This document shows, one piece after another, positions 15,373 to 24,187 of a stretch of 33,016 nucleotides of DNA; position 1 is the stretch's first letter; each line of letters begins with the position of its first letter. The position numbers were made by a program, and so were the translations under genes. This DNA is from Lachnospiraceae bacterium (GTDB taxonomy: Bacteria > Bacillota > Clostridia > Lachnospirales > Lachnospiraceae), in assembly GCA_900770225.1 (NCBI GenBank), contig CAAGJU010000351.1, positions 1 to 33,016 of the forward strand. Reading direction: 5' to 3'. Under the pieces are notes generated by a model. It was not told where the DNA came from and searched no databases. It saw only the letters and a list, made by a program, of their open reading frames with translations.

Positions 15373-18300
15373 AGCAGATGTCAGTTTCAGATGAGAAAAT
15401 AAAACGTGAATTATGTGCCGGCGCCGAAACGGCATTCTGGGACAGCAGTGCAGTGTCTCAGTCGAATTTTCGTCCGTCGTTTGTCTGCAATGATCAGGAT
15501 GCAGGCAATCGGGTGCTGGTTTCTGTGGAAAATGAACTGGCACGCTGCGACAGCTTCATGATCAGCGTGGCGTTTATCACGCTTAGCGGCATCACGCCAT
15601 TGCTGCAGACGCTGAAGGAGCTGGAGGAAAAAGGCGTTCATGGAAAAATTCTGACGACAGATTATCTGAATTTTTCGGAACCGAAGGCGCTGGACAAACT
15701 GCAGTCTCTGAAAAATATTGAACTGCGGCTGTACCGGACGAACGGTGAACCGGATGAAAACGGCGCAACGTCGTCGGTTGGTTTTCACACGAAGGGATGG
15801 ATTTTTCAGAGAGAGGAAATTTATCACATCATCATCGGCAGTTCCAATATGACCGCGCGGGCACTGACCGTGAACAAAGAGTGGAATACAGAAGTGTCCG
15901 GAACAGCAGATGGTGAAATGATCGGAGATATTCTCCGGCAGTTTGATACCATGTGGTCTTCTCCGGCAACGGTTGATTATCTGACGTGCCGCGATGCATA
16001 CCGGACGAAGTATGAGATCATCCGCGAACAGAAAAGGACCGCAGCGCGGCAGAATGTCGTTCCGATCGATCAGTATAAACTGAAACCCAACGCCATGCAG
16101 ACGGTCTTCACACACAACCTTCTGGAACTTGTGAAGCACGGACAGGATAAGGCTCTTCTGATTTCCGCCACAGGAACGGGAAAAACCTATGCCTCTGCTT
16201 TCGGCCTGCGTGCGCTTCATCCGAGGCGGCTTCTCTTTCTTGTTCACCGTGAAAAAATCGCAAAACAGGCCATGGACAGTTTCAAGCGTGTCTTCGGTCT
16301 TCGGGATGAAAAAGGAAACGAGCGGCATTTTGCCCTTATTTCGGGGAATACGGCATATTCGGATCAGGAGATCAGGAATGCCGACTTTCTTTTTGCCACG
16401 GTTCAGTCATTCAGCAGGGAGAGTACTTTCAAGAGTTTTGATCCGTTATATTTTTCCGAGATCTGCATCGATGAAGCACATCATATCGGTGCACCGAGCT
16501 ATCAGAAGATACTCGATTATTTTCACCCGGATCTGTGGCTGGGCATGACGGCAAGCCCTGATACCACGCGCTTCAACGTGTATGAAAAATTTGATTACAA
16601 TATCGCCTGTGAGATCCGGCTTCAGCAGGCACTGCAGGAAAATCTGCTGTGTCCGTTTCACTATTTCGGCATTACAGATCTGATGGTAGACGGGGAAGTT
16701 ATTGGCGATACGGAGCACGCTGACGGGCTTCGGGACTTCAACCGGCTTGTCAGCGATAAACGGGTGGATTATATCCTGAAAGAAGCGGCTTACTACGGAT
16801 ACAGCGGCAGCAGGGTCAAGGGGATTGTTTTCTGCAGCCGGACCAGAGAGGCGGAAGAACTGTCGGAAAAATTCAACCGCCGGGGGTACAGAACAGCAGC
16901 GCTCACGGGAAAAGACAGCGAAGAGACGAGAGAGCGGATCCTGGAAAAGCTTGCCATGGATGTGCCGGAGGAAGAGGTCCGTGCGGTCAGAGAACGGGCG
17001 AAAGCTTGTGTCGGGGAACAGACGAAAACTTATTCTGTCAGCCGGCCGGATTACATAATGAATCATCAGGCAGACGATCACGCGGTAAGTCCCACTGAAT
17101 ATTATGCAGAAGGTGATCAGGGACAAGCGCTGTATCATCAAAGGAATCATCAGAATCTTTCTGGCCGGGTAGCAGAAACAGGTGGCTATCCTGATATCTG
17201 TGACGGTGGAAGATACGAGAACAGTGCAAATCCGCACGAGGGAAACAGCTGGAGACGGAAGGATAGTCTGAATTCGCCCGATAATGACGTCAGAAGCCTG
17301 ATGAACGGCACAAATCCGTCCGAAGATAACGGATACCTTGACTATGTATTTGCTGTCGATGTTCTGTCTGAGGGCGTCGATGTGCCGGAGATCAATCAGG
17401 TGATTATGCTGCGTCCTACCCAGTCCGCCATTGTTTTTATCCAGCAGCTGGGACGTGGACTCCGGAAATCAGAGGGCAAGGATTTTGTTGTGATCCTGGA
17501 CTTTATCGGGAACTATCGCAGCAACTTCCTGATCCCCATCGCGCTTTCCGGTGATGATACCTATAACAAGGACAATATCCGCCGCTATGTCATGGAAGGC
17601 AATCGCATGATTCCCGGCATCTCTACGATCCACTTTGATGAGATCAGCCGGCACCGGATTTTTTCCGCGATCGACGATGCCAATTTCAGCGATGTAAAAC
17701 TGATCCGTGAGAATTATCAGCAGCTGAAAAACAAACTTGGTCGCATACCGGCTCTGATGGATTTCGATACCTATGGGTCGATGGATGTGGAGCGGATCTT
17801 TGATAATAACAGTCTCGGCTCCTATTACTGTTTCCTGAAAAAATACGAGAAGGATTATACGATCCGCCTCACCCCGACCGGAGAAAAAATGATCGAGTTT
17901 ATCTCCAGAAAACTGGCGGCGGGCAAGCGGCCACATGAGCTGCTTCTTCTGCAGATATTGTTCGCAGGAAGCAGAGATCCGATGGCAGAACTGGAGAATG
18001 AACTGGAACGCAGATACGGGATTCAGATGAATGATCTCTCGCGCCAGAGTGTGATCAACGTCATGACGAACGAATTTCCGTCAGGGACAGGAAAGGCGAC
18101 GTATCGGGAATGCGTTTTCCTTCAGAAGAGAGACATATCGACTGCTGGCACAGCGGATGCAGGGATATTGAGTTCCAGTACACCCGGCGCTGATTTGTCG
18201 GGTAATAATGATATAATGACTACTTGTATCCCGGGTGCTGATTCGTCAGATGATGTATATGGCGTGTCGGATATTTTTGCGGAACAACTGAATGATGGGG

Positions 18301-18857
18301 CGTTTCGACAAATGGTCGCTGAACTGGCGGATTTTGGCCTGCATCGATACGAGCGGGATTACGGCAAACGTTATGCCGATACGCAGCTGACACTGAATCA
18401 GAAATATACCTATGAAGATGTCTGTCGGCTGCTGAACTGGAAACAGAACGTTGTGCCTCTGAATATCGGCGGTTATAAATATGATGCGGAGACACACACG
18501 TTTCCTGTGTTTATCAATTATGAAAAGGCGGAGGATATCAGCGCTACGACCCGATATGAGGATCATTTCGTGGATGACCAGACGCTGATCGCCATTTCCA
18601 AATCGAAGCGGACGCTGGCATCTTCGGATGTGCAGACGTTTCTCACGGCGAAGGAAAACCATATCGCAGTGCATCTGTTTGTACGTAAGAACAAAGATGA
18701 TAAAATCGCCAAGGATTATTATTATCTGGGCATGATGACTGCCACCGGAAAAACACGGCAGTTTGTTATGCCGGGTACGACGGCAGATGCCGTGGAGATT
18801 GAATGGAAACTCGATGTGCCGGTACGGAGAGATCTGTATGATTACATCGTGAACTGA
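15369..18857 (+). CDS. PLD-SF2 helicase-DUF3427-like protein
   Basis: Large ATP-dependent DNA/RNA-processing protein, 1162 residues. The N-terminal phospholipase D-like domain (about 30-215) has a variant HKD signature, HTKGW (His140, Lys142) with GSSNMT (157-162). The superfamily II helicase core follows: motif I SATGTGKT (266-273), DEAH box (368-371), MTASP (about 393) and QLGRGLR (693-699). The C-terminal 400 residues match the position of DUF3427, ending in a beta-rich part with VRKNKDDKIAKDYYYLG. An unusual ~105-residue Asn/Asp/Ser-rich insertion (about 548-652) splits the second RecA domain before NGYLDYVFAVDVLSEGVDVP. A second loop near 937-965 holds a 16-residue duplication. Starts at ATG 15369 and 15378 are both possible. 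Helicases of this architecture are typically linked to restriction or repair; the exact role is unknown. Confidence 0.88.
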   Translation: MKQMSVSDEKIKRELCAGAETAFWDSSAVSQSNFRPSFVCNDQDAGNRVLVSVENELARCDSFMISVAFITLSGITPLLQTLKELEEKGVHGKILTTDYLNFSEPKALDKLQSLKNIELRLYRTNGEPDENGATSSVGFHTKGWIFQREEIYHIIIGSSNMTARALTVNKEWNTEVSGTADGEMIGDILRQFDTMWSSPATVDYLTCRDAYRTKYEIIREQKRTAARQNVVPIDQYKLKPNAMQTVFTHNLLELVKHGQDKALLISATGTGKTYASAFGLRALHPRRLLFLVHREKIAKQAMDSFKRVFGLRDEKGNERHFALISGNTAYSDQEIRNADFLFATVQSFSRESTFKSFDPLYFSEICIDEAHHIGAPSYQKILDYFHPDLWLGMTASPDTTRFNVYEKFDYNIACEIRLQQALQENLLCPFHYFGITDLMVDGEVIGDTEHADGLRDFNRLVSDKRVDYILKEAAYYGYSGSRVKGIVFCSRTREAEELSEKFNRRGYRTAALTGKDSEETRERILEKLAMDVPEEEVRAVRERAKACVGEQTKTYSVSRPDYIMNHQADDHAVSPTEYYAEGDQGQALYHQRNHQNLSGRVAETGGYPDICDGGRYENSANPHEGNSWRRKDSLNSPDNDVRSLMNGTNPSEDNGYLDYVFAVDVLSEGVDVPEINQVIMLRPTQSAIVFIQQLGRGLRKSEGKDFVVILDFIGNYRSNFLIPIALSGDDTYNKDNIRRYVMEGNRMIPGISTIHFDEISRHRIFSAIDDANFSDVKLIRENYQQLKNKLGRIPALMDFDTYGSMDVERIFDNNSLGSYYCFLKKYEKDYTIRLTPTGEKMIEFISRKLAAGKRPHELLLLQILFAGSRDPMAELENELERRYGIQMNDLSRQSVINVMTNEFPSGTGKATYRECVFLQKRDISTAGTADAGILSSSTPGADLSGNNDIMTTCIPGADSSDDVYGVSDIFAEQLNDGAFRQMVAELADFGLHRYERDYGKRYADTQLTLNQKYTYEDVCRLLNWKQNVVPLNIGGYKYDAETHTFPVFINYEKAEDISATTRYEDHFVDDQTLIAISKSKRTLASSDVQTFLTAKENHIAVHLFVRKNKDDKIAKDYYYLGMMTATGKTRQFVMPGTTADAVEIEWKLDVPVRRDLYDYIVN
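18183..18278 (+). repeat. In-frame 48-bp duplication in the helicase
   Basis: Codons for PGADLSGNNDIM and PGADSSDDVYG start 48 bp apart, at 18183 and 18231. They sit in a Ser/Asp-rich loop between conserved parts of the C-terminal region. The frame is kept. Confidence 0.75.
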
Positions 18858-19064
18858 TGCTGGTTTGTGCGAACTGTGTTCACGTCAATCTGCATGAAAA
18901 TACCTTGAATAACGCCACGGATGCCTCATACTTTATATGCTGTGTCCTGTCACTTATTTATTGCGCGATTCTTTCAGGCTTTCAGGCTTAATACGAAATA
19001 GCTTGAGTAATAGAGGATGGTGCCGGGTATTCATGTGGCGGGGAAAAGAAGGGACTTGAGTGAA

Positions 19065-19460
19065 ATGAAAACAGTAAAAGTTGTTGCTGCAGTGATCGTT
19101 CACCAGAATAAAATTTTTGCCACGCAGCGTGGTTACGGAGAATTCAAAGACGGCTGGGAGTTCCCCGGCGGAAAAATTGAGCCGGGGGAAACTCCGGAGC
19201 AGGCTTTGAAGAGAGAAATCCGCGAGGAACTGGATACAGAGATTGATGTAAAGAAACCGATCGGCCATGTAGAGTACGATTATCCGACGTTTCATCTGTC
19301 TATGGACTGTTTCCTGGCAGAAGTTATTTCCGGAGATCTGATCCTGAAAGAGCATGAGGCGGCGCGATGGCTGACCAGAGACGAACTGGAGAGCGTGGAC
19401 TGGCTGCCGGCGGACCAGGAGATCGTCGAGAGTATAAAGCAGGATACCATGTTGATGTAA
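19065..19460 (+). CDS. NUDIX hydrolase, MutT-like nucleotide pyrophosphatase
   Basis: Predicted hydrolysis of oxidised or non-canonical nucleoside triphosphates, protecting the nucleotide pool. The 131-residue protein has the full MutT-like fold: VVAAVIVHQNKIFATQRGYG, then WEFPGGKIEPGE, then the Nudix box from Gly36 with metal-binding Glu residues in KREIREELDTEI (Arg50 to Glu55). The box's usual Gly after EEL is Asp here. FPGGKIEPGETPEQALKREI is typical of 8-oxo-dGTPases and (deoxy)nucleoside triphosphate pyrophosphohydrolases. ATG 19065 is chosen by homology; the ribosome binding site is weak. It lies 207 bp after the helicase gene on the same strand, and a poor promoter-like pair (TTGAAT at 18905, CATACT at 18927) lies between. 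Confidence 0.9.
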   Translation: MKTVKVVAAVIVHQNKIFATQRGYGEFKDGWEFPGGKIEPGETPEQALKREIREELDTEIDVKKPIGHVEYDYPTFHLSMDCFLAEVISGDLILKEHEAARWLTRDELESVDWLPADQEIVESIKQDTMLM

Positions 19461-19564
19461 AGGACCATAGCCAGGGATCCTGAAGATTTTCGCTTATTCC
19501 ACGTACTCGACTGCGAGTATCTATTTTGGGGCAATTTCCACCGGAAAAGCGTAATAATTCCTGA

Positions 19565-19594
19565 TTGACAGAGTCAGCTATGCTTTTTTATACT
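19565..19594 (+). promoter_or_regulatory. Sigma-70-type promoter for the methyltransferase gene
   Basis: TTGACA (19565-19570) and TATACT (19589-19594) are separated by 18 bp, near consensus. Downstream, an AT-rich imperfect dyad with TTAG and CTAA ends covers about 19599-19626, a possible operator. A small stem TACTCG/CGAGTA lies at 19504-19519. Confidence 0.65.
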
Positions 19595-19651
19595 ATGGTT
19601 AGATAATACTAATTTTAATAAGCTAATGGTAATATTTGGAGAGGAGTTGGC

Positions 19652-20260
19652 ATGACATTTTTTCAGAATACGAGAAAGCCTGTCGGCTTTGGCGGCAAAC
19701 TGATGGTCAGGGGAATGAACAGCGGTTCTCATGCAAAGCTGGCAGAATGGGGGTTGAGCCATATCATCATTGCGGAGGATGCAAGGATCCTCGACGCAGG
19801 CTGTGGCGGAGGCGCCAATGTGGCCAGGTTGCTGACGCAGGCTCCGGCCGGGCATGTAACGGGGCTGGATTATTCGGAAGTAAGTGTGGCAGAGTCCGGA
19901 AAGGTCAATCAGAAAGCAATTGCGAGTGGCCGATGCGAGATCATGCAGGGCGATGTCAGTACGCTTCCGTTTGCGGAAGAAACCTTTGACCTTGTCACGG
20001 CGTTTGAAACTGTATATTTCTGGCCGGATCTTGGGAAAACATTTCAGGGGATCTTTCATGTCCTCAAAACAGGCGGCACGTTTTTCATCTGCAATGAGTC
20101 GAACGGCCATGATAAGGAAGCAGTGAAATTCTCGAAAATCATCGATGGGATGAAGCTGTATGACGCTGATCAGCTGAAGAAACTGCTGACGCAGGCCGGA
20201 TTCAGAGATATTGAAACGGATGAGAAGGGTATCTGGCTTTGTGTAAGAGCAGCGAAGTGA
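19652..20260 (+). CDS. Class I SAM-dependent methyltransferase
   Basis: Cytoplasmic methyltransferase, 202 residues. Motif I is ILDAGCGGGANVARLL (DAGCGGG at 48-54). VTGLDYSEVSV supplies the acidic residue that binds the SAM ribose, GDVSTLPFAEETFDLVTAFETVYFWPDL covers motifs II-IV, and GIFHVLKTGGTFFICNE is the post-motif strand. This is the Methyltransf_11/25 pattern of small-molecule methyltransferases; the substrate cannot be predicted. GGAGAGG lies before ATG 19652 and a near-consensus promoter at 19565, so it is probably transcribed alone. A terminator-like hairpin follows at 20402. Confidence 0.88.
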   Translation: MTFFQNTRKPVGFGGKLMVRGMNSGSHAKLAEWGLSHIIIAEDARILDAGCGGGANVARLLTQAPAGHVTGLDYSEVSVAESGKVNQKAIASGRCEIMQGDVSTLPFAEETFDLVTAFETVYFWPDLGKTFQGIFHVLKTGGTFFICNESNGHDKEAVKFSKIIDGMKLYDADQLKKLLTQAGFRDIETDEKGIWLCVRAAK

Positions 20261-20401
20261 AAATGAGATACCTTTGGATATTTGACAGGTGAGCTATGAG
20301 GCATATTCATTTTGATTCAGAGCAGACACATGGAGAGATACCGTGCTTCAGCTGCCGGACCGCAGCGGGGATGAATGAAAATAACCTCAGAGTTTTTTGT
20401 T

Positions 20402-20435
20402 AGATCCCTGCATTCGTGACGGGGTCTGTTTTTTT
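20402..20435 (+). terminator. Intrinsic terminator after the methyltransferase gene
   Basis: AGATCCC (20402-20408) pairs with GGGGTCT (20421-20427) including one G-T pair, followed after one G by seven T residues (20429-20435). Confidence 0.7.
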
Positions 20436-20528
20436 CGTTTTCCTGACAGTTGAGGCCTACCGTGATGTTTTTGGTCTTTCCTGACAGCTGCGGTGGACTG
20501 TGATATTCCGCATCATGCCATTGCATTT

Positions 20529-20617
20529 TTGGAAAAATGTCAAAATCGTCATAAATTAATGTTGGAAAAATGACAAAATGTGCTACATTTAAATATATAA
20601 AAGTGTCATTTTACCAC
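20529..20617 (+). promoter_or_regulatory. Operator-like repeats before the AAA ATPase gene
   Basis: TTGGAAAAATGTCAAAAT (20529-20546) recurs as TTGGAAAAATGACAAAAT (20562-20579), 33 bp apart. The related sequence GTGGTAAAATGACAC lies on the opposite strand at 20603-20617, and a partial TTGGAAAAC follows near 20628. Roughly three-turn spacing and the AT-rich setting suggest binding sites for a regulator, or a toxin-antitoxin-like control region. No regulator gene adjoins. Confidence 0.5.
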
Positions 20618-20663
20618 CGAAATCACGTTGGAAAACGCACAGACGGATAAAGGGGGACTGAAA

Positions 20664-22013
20664 ATGCTGTATCGGAAAATCGAAAAAGATATCGCACACT
20701 GGATTGAAAGCAGTGATAAGGCGCTGCTGTTATATGGTGTCCGTCAGGCGGGTAAGACTTTCATCATCCGAAAATGTCTCCAGGAAGCAGGCTGTGACTA
20801 CGTCGAGTTTAACCTGATCAGGCAGCCGGAAGTGGCTGAGATCCTGAATGATGCAACAGGAATCGATGATATGATCCTGAGACTGTCTCTGTACAGCAGC
20901 AAAAAAGTCGTTCCGGGCAAAACATTTTTCTTCTTTGATGAGATACAGAGATGTAAGGAGATCGTTACCAGAATAAAATTTCTTGTAGAGGATAAGCGAT
21001 ACCGGTATATATTGTCCGGATCATTGCTGGGAGTTGAGCTTGTCAACCTGAAATCGGCTCCTGTAGGATATCTGCAGACGCTCACGCTGTATCCGCTGGA
21101 TTTTGAGGAATTCCTTCAGATCTTCAATGTGGATAAGCGTGTGACTGATCAGCTGCGGCATGCCTATATCACCGAAACACCGGTAGATGAAGTGATTCAC
21201 AGAAAAATCATGGAAATATTCAATCTCTATCTGATCATCGGAGGTATGCCTGCTGCTGTGGAGAAATACCGAACCACAGGCAACATAGACGATGTTATGG
21301 ATGAACATCGGTCTATTATGGAACTGTATAAGCTGGATTTCACGCAATATGAAGAGGAAAACCGCAGGCTGGCCCTTACACACATCTATGAGATGATTCC
21401 GGCAGAACTGAATGAGAAAAACAAGCGATTTATGATAGCAGATATCAAAAAGAATCTCAGATATGATCGGATAGAAGACAGTTTTACTTGGCTTTGGAAA
21501 GCAGGTGTTGCTCTGGGTGTATTTAATACAACTGAGCCTACAGTGCCGTTAATGCTGAATGAAAAAAGTACACTCTTCAAGCTGTTTTTATCGGATGTAG
21601 GCCTTCTTACCACAATGTATGGCAAAGCCTGTAAACTGAAAATTGTCAGTAATGACGCGGATATCAACAAAGGTGCGGTCTACGAAAATGTCGTAGCGCA
21701 GGAGCTCCATGCTCATGGGTACCCGCTTTATTTCTACAATAATAAAAAACTGGGTGAGCTTGACTTCGTTGTCGAGCATGATGGAAAAGTGCTTCCTATT
21801 GAGGTGAAGAGTGGAAAAGACTATGCCAGACACTCTGCCCTGGATAATGTCATGGCCATCTCGAAATACGGAATCGAGAAGGCATATGTTTTTACCAATG
21901 ACAATGTGAAGGCAGATGGAAAACTGGTGTATTACCCTGTCTATATGGTCATGTTCCTGAAAGAGGACGCAATTGAGTTCCCTGACGTATCTGTAGGCAG
22001 ATTTTCATTTTGA
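20664..22013 (+). CDS. AAA_14 / DUF4143 ATPase
   Basis: P-loop ATPase of the widespread AAA_14-DUF4143 group, 449 residues. Walker A is GVRQAGKT (25-32), Walker B FFFDEIQRC (Asp92, Glu93), and YRYILSGSLLG carries the sensor region. The C-terminal DUF4143 part shows an endonuclease-like PD-(D/E)xK pattern, GELDFVVEHDGKVLPIEVKSGK, preceded by GAVYENVVAQELHAHG. The family is very common in gut anaerobes and has no established function; proposals include DNA-related or defence roles. ATG 20664 follows AGGGGGACT. It is a single-gene unit: a terminator lies upstream and another hairpin terminator at its 3' end, inside the end of the convergent MATE gene. Confidence 0.9.
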   Translation: MLYRKIEKDIAHWIESSDKALLLYGVRQAGKTFIIRKCLQEAGCDYVEFNLIRQPEVAEILNDATGIDDMILRLSLYSSKKVVPGKTFFFFDEIQRCKEIVTRIKFLVEDKRYRYILSGSLLGVELVNLKSAPVGYLQTLTLYPLDFEEFLQIFNVDKRVTDQLRHAYITETPVDEVIHRKIMEIFNLYLIIGGMPAAVEKYRTTGNIDDVMDEHRSIMELYKLDFTQYEEENRRLALTHIYEMIPAELNEKNKRFMIADIKKNLRYDRIEDSFTWLWKAGVALGVFNTTEPTVPLMLNEKSTLFKLFLSDVGLLTTMYGKACKLKIVSNDADINKGAVYENVVAQELHAHGYPLYFYNNKKLGELDFVVEHDGKVLPIEVKSGKDYARHSALDNVMAISKYGIEKAYVFTNDNVKADGKLVYYPVYMVMFLKEDAIEFPDVSVGRFSF

Positions 22014-22060
22014 TCAGGAAGCCTGATGGTACCTCCGACACCTGGGAAGCAAATTTTTGA

Positions 22061-22105
22061 ACAGAGACGGACGACACGTTACTGTCGCCCCGCCTCTGTT
22101 TTTTT
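22061..22105 (+). terminator. Terminator between the convergent ATPase and MATE genes
   Basis: ACAGAGACGGACGACA (22061-22076) pairs with TGTCGCCCCGCCTCTGT (22083-22099) with two interruptions, followed by seven T residues (22099-22105). The stop codon of the minus-strand MATE gene lies within the hairpin. It serves the plus-strand gene best. Confidence 0.65.
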
Positions 22106-23452
22106 CATCTGCCGGCTGAAAATGATGTAGTAAACCAGGTTGATGCAGATGCCGAATGTCGTCGCGAGCGGTGCCGCGAGGCCGATTTTTGTCAGCGAGG
22201 CATTCGCCTGAATACTCATGAAGTAGGCGACAGGCAGGCGCACGATAAAGGTCTGCGCGATGCTCTGCAACATGACGAACAGTGATTTTTCATGACCGCT
22301 GAAATAGCCCATGAAGCTGAAGAGGAACGGCGTCACCATGGCTTCTGCGCAGAAACCTCTCAGGTAAGCCCAGGCATCGGCGATAACGTCCGCATCCTTT
22401 GTAAAAATGCCGGCGGCCAGATAACCCCTGAACCAGATCAGCAGGAAGATGGCGACACCGATGACAAAGGCAAAAATCATGCCGAATCCCATGGCTTTTC
22501 TGGCGCGGTCCTCCCGGCTGGCGCCGACGTTCTGCGAGATAAAGGAACTCATGGACTGCATCAGCGACGAAGGCACAAGCATGACAAAGGAGATGAGCTT
22601 GCTTGCCACGCCGTATCCGGAAGATGCCGTGAGACCGAGACGGTTGACAAACGCGCACAGAAACATGAAGGAAATCTGTGTCAGAAATTCCTGCAGCGCG
22701 AGGGGCGTTCCGACGCGGATGATCCGCAGGGCCTCTTTGTTAAAGCGGATGTCCTTCCCCGTCATATGGAATGGCAGATCTTTTCTGCGCATGATGATGA
22801 TCGAGAGAATAACGCTGACTGCCTGCGCCGCCACCGTTGCGATCGCTGCGCCGGCCACGTTCATGTGAAACACAGCGACGAGAAGCAGATCACCGAAGAT
22901 ATTGACGACACACGCAATGCCTACGAACAGCAGCGGTGTTTTGGAATCGCCGAGTCCGCGGAAGATAGCGGAGATGACATTGTAGGCGACGATAAAAAAT
23001 ATACCGGCGCCGCAGATCTTTATATAGGATGCCGTCAGATCAACCGCCTCAGCGGGGGACTGCATGAGAACAGCGATGGGACGTGCAAAAACGACCATGA
23101 CAAAGCAGAGAATGGCGCTGATCACCGTGAACAGGCAGATGGCGGCGCCGATAAGTGGTCCGATTTTCTGAGCTTTTTTCTCACCCAGATAATGGCCAAT
23201 GAGAATGGTCACAGCCATCGCACATCCGGTCACGGTAAAGGTGACCATATTCAGGACATTGCTGCCGGTGGATACGCCGGAAAGCCCCGCCGTCGTGCCG
23301 AACCGGCCGACAACCAGCAGGTCGACAGCGCCGTACATGGCCTGCAGCACCAGAGAGCCGAAGATCGGCAGCATGAAGTGCAGCAGCTTTTTCGGAATGC
23401 TGCCGGTCGTAAAATCATTCATATCCTCACGGGAACGTACCGCGGTTTCCAT
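22079..23452 (-). CDS. MATE family multidrug efflux transporter
   Basis: Cation-coupled drug/organic cation antiporter of the MATE (NorM/DinF/MepA) superfamily, 457 residues with about 12 predicted TM helices. The N-terminal KKLLHFMLPIFGSLVLQAMYGAVDLLVVGRF is the family's first-helix signature, and VTGCAMAVTILIGHYLG and NVISAIFRGLGDSKTPL are conserved half-repeat motifs. A GGGAGG ribosome binding site precedes the ATG at 23452. It lies 206 bp downstream of a MarR-type gene on the same strand, the arrangement of mepR-mepA in Staphylococcus, so drug-responsive control is plausible. A GTTTAAC half-site at 23517-23523 resembles half of the MarR-gene operator. The substrate is unknown. Confidence 0.92.
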   Translation of the reverse strand: METAVRSREDMNDFTTGSIPKKLLHFMLPIFGSLVLQAMYGAVDLLVVGRFGTTAGLSGVSTGSNVLNMVTFTVTGCAMAVTILIGHYLGEKKAQKIGPLIGAAICLFTVISAILCFVMVVFARPIAVLMQSPAEAVDLTASYIKICGAGIFFIVAYNVISAIFRGLGDSKTPLLFVGIACVVNIFGDLLLVAVFHMNVAGAAIATVAAQAVSVILSIIIMRRKDLPFHMTGKDIRFNKEALRIIRVGTPLALQEFLTQISFMFLCAFVNRLGLTASSGYGVASKLISFVMLVPSSLMQSMSSFISQNVGASREDRARKAMGFGMIFAFVIGVAIFLLIWFRGYLAAGIFTKDADVIADAWAYLRGFCAEAMVTPFLFSFMGYFSGHEKSLFVMLQSIAQTFIVRLPVAYFMSIQANASLTKIGLAAPLATTFGICINLVYYIIFSRQMKKTEAGRQ

Positions 23453-23658
23453 AGTTATATCGATCCTCCCTCAGTTGCACAATTTGTGTGCTCACTAGCG
23501 CATAAGTCCGTCTCGGTTTAACGATAATTGACAATATGTGCTGGCCTTATAGACTTTGAAAGTTGCGTTCAGTGAACATCGTCATTTCTTTGTATCTGAT
23601 CTTACCTGTTCTGTTTGTTATTTATGAAAGATTACTGAAGTAGCACAGATCAGAAGAC

Positions 23659-24165
23659 TTAAATTACATCCATCTCACTTGTCTGGACTGGGGACATATC
23701 TTCAGAAGAAGTGTCTTCAGACAGCACAATCGGATGCTCATGCATGAGGCTGACGGCCGACTGGATTGTCCGTACGGTTGTTTGTACGTCCGCATCAGGG
23801 ATATCGTGCAGAATTTCCGCCAGCTTCTCATGATACTGTTCTACATAAATGCGATACCACAGGCGTCCGCGATCTGTCAGCGCCAGCTTTACCTCACGTC
23901 GGTCCTTTGTACCACGTTCCTTGCGGATGGCGCCGAGACCTTCCAGGGCATGAAGAGAGCGCGTCATGCCGGGAATCGAAACGTGAAACCAGTCCGCCAC
24001 ATCCGAGACACGCACCGTACCGCGTTCCGCTTCGATTATCGTAATCGCATCAAGAATATGTACATACTGAGATGTCATTCCCTGCGGCAGAGCCGGCAGC
24101 GTTGCAAATGCCTGCTGCGCCAGATAAAACGAATCAAGCAGTTCCCTTGTCAATTCACTGTTCAA
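23659..24165 (-). CDS. MarR family transcriptional regulator
   Basis: Winged-helix repressor of the MarR/MepR type. The recognition region reads VRVSDVADWFHVSIPGMTRSLHALEGLGAIRKERGTKDRREVKLALTDRG, where the DRRxxxLxLT wing is diagnostic. I place the start at TTG 24165 (168 residues), because AGAGG lies 7 nt upstream. A longer frame starts at TTG 24198 but would extend into the operator and has no ribosome binding site. The C-terminus ends in a Ser/Glu/Asp-rich tail. It probably represses itself and the downstream MATE gene; an inverted repeat that could be its operator covers the promoter region at 24188. The ligand is unknown. Confidence 0.88.
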   Translation of the reverse strand: MNSELTRELLDSFYLAQQAFATLPALPQGMTSQYVHILDAITIIEAERGTVRVSDVADWFHVSIPGMTRSLHALEGLGAIRKERGTKDRREVKLALTDRGRLWYRIYVEQYHEKLAEILHDIPDADVQTTVRTIQSAVSLMHEHPIVLSEDTSSEDMSPVQTSEMDVI

Positions 24166-24187
24166 AACAAAACCTCTTCGTTTATAA

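Larger units (their letters stand above)
20261..20663. other. Spacer between the methyltransferase and ATPase genes
   Basis: No gene is seen in these 403 bases. It holds a terminator (20402-20435), a degenerate 38-bp tandem duplication (TCCTGACAG at 20441 and 20479, each followed about 18 bp later by GTGAT) and an AT-rich region with repeated TTGGAAAAATGNCAAAAT sequences before the ATPase gene. Confidence 0.6.

Noticed and set aside
16150..17500. Frameshift or intein as explanation of the long helicase insert
   Set aside because: The frame is continuous, motifs on both sides are intact, and no intein splice-junction residues (Cys/Ser start, HN end) or homing domain are visible.
22292..23521. 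409-codon plus-strand open frame
   Set aside because: It is the antisense shadow of the MATE gene, with His/Asp/Arg-rich nonsense composition.
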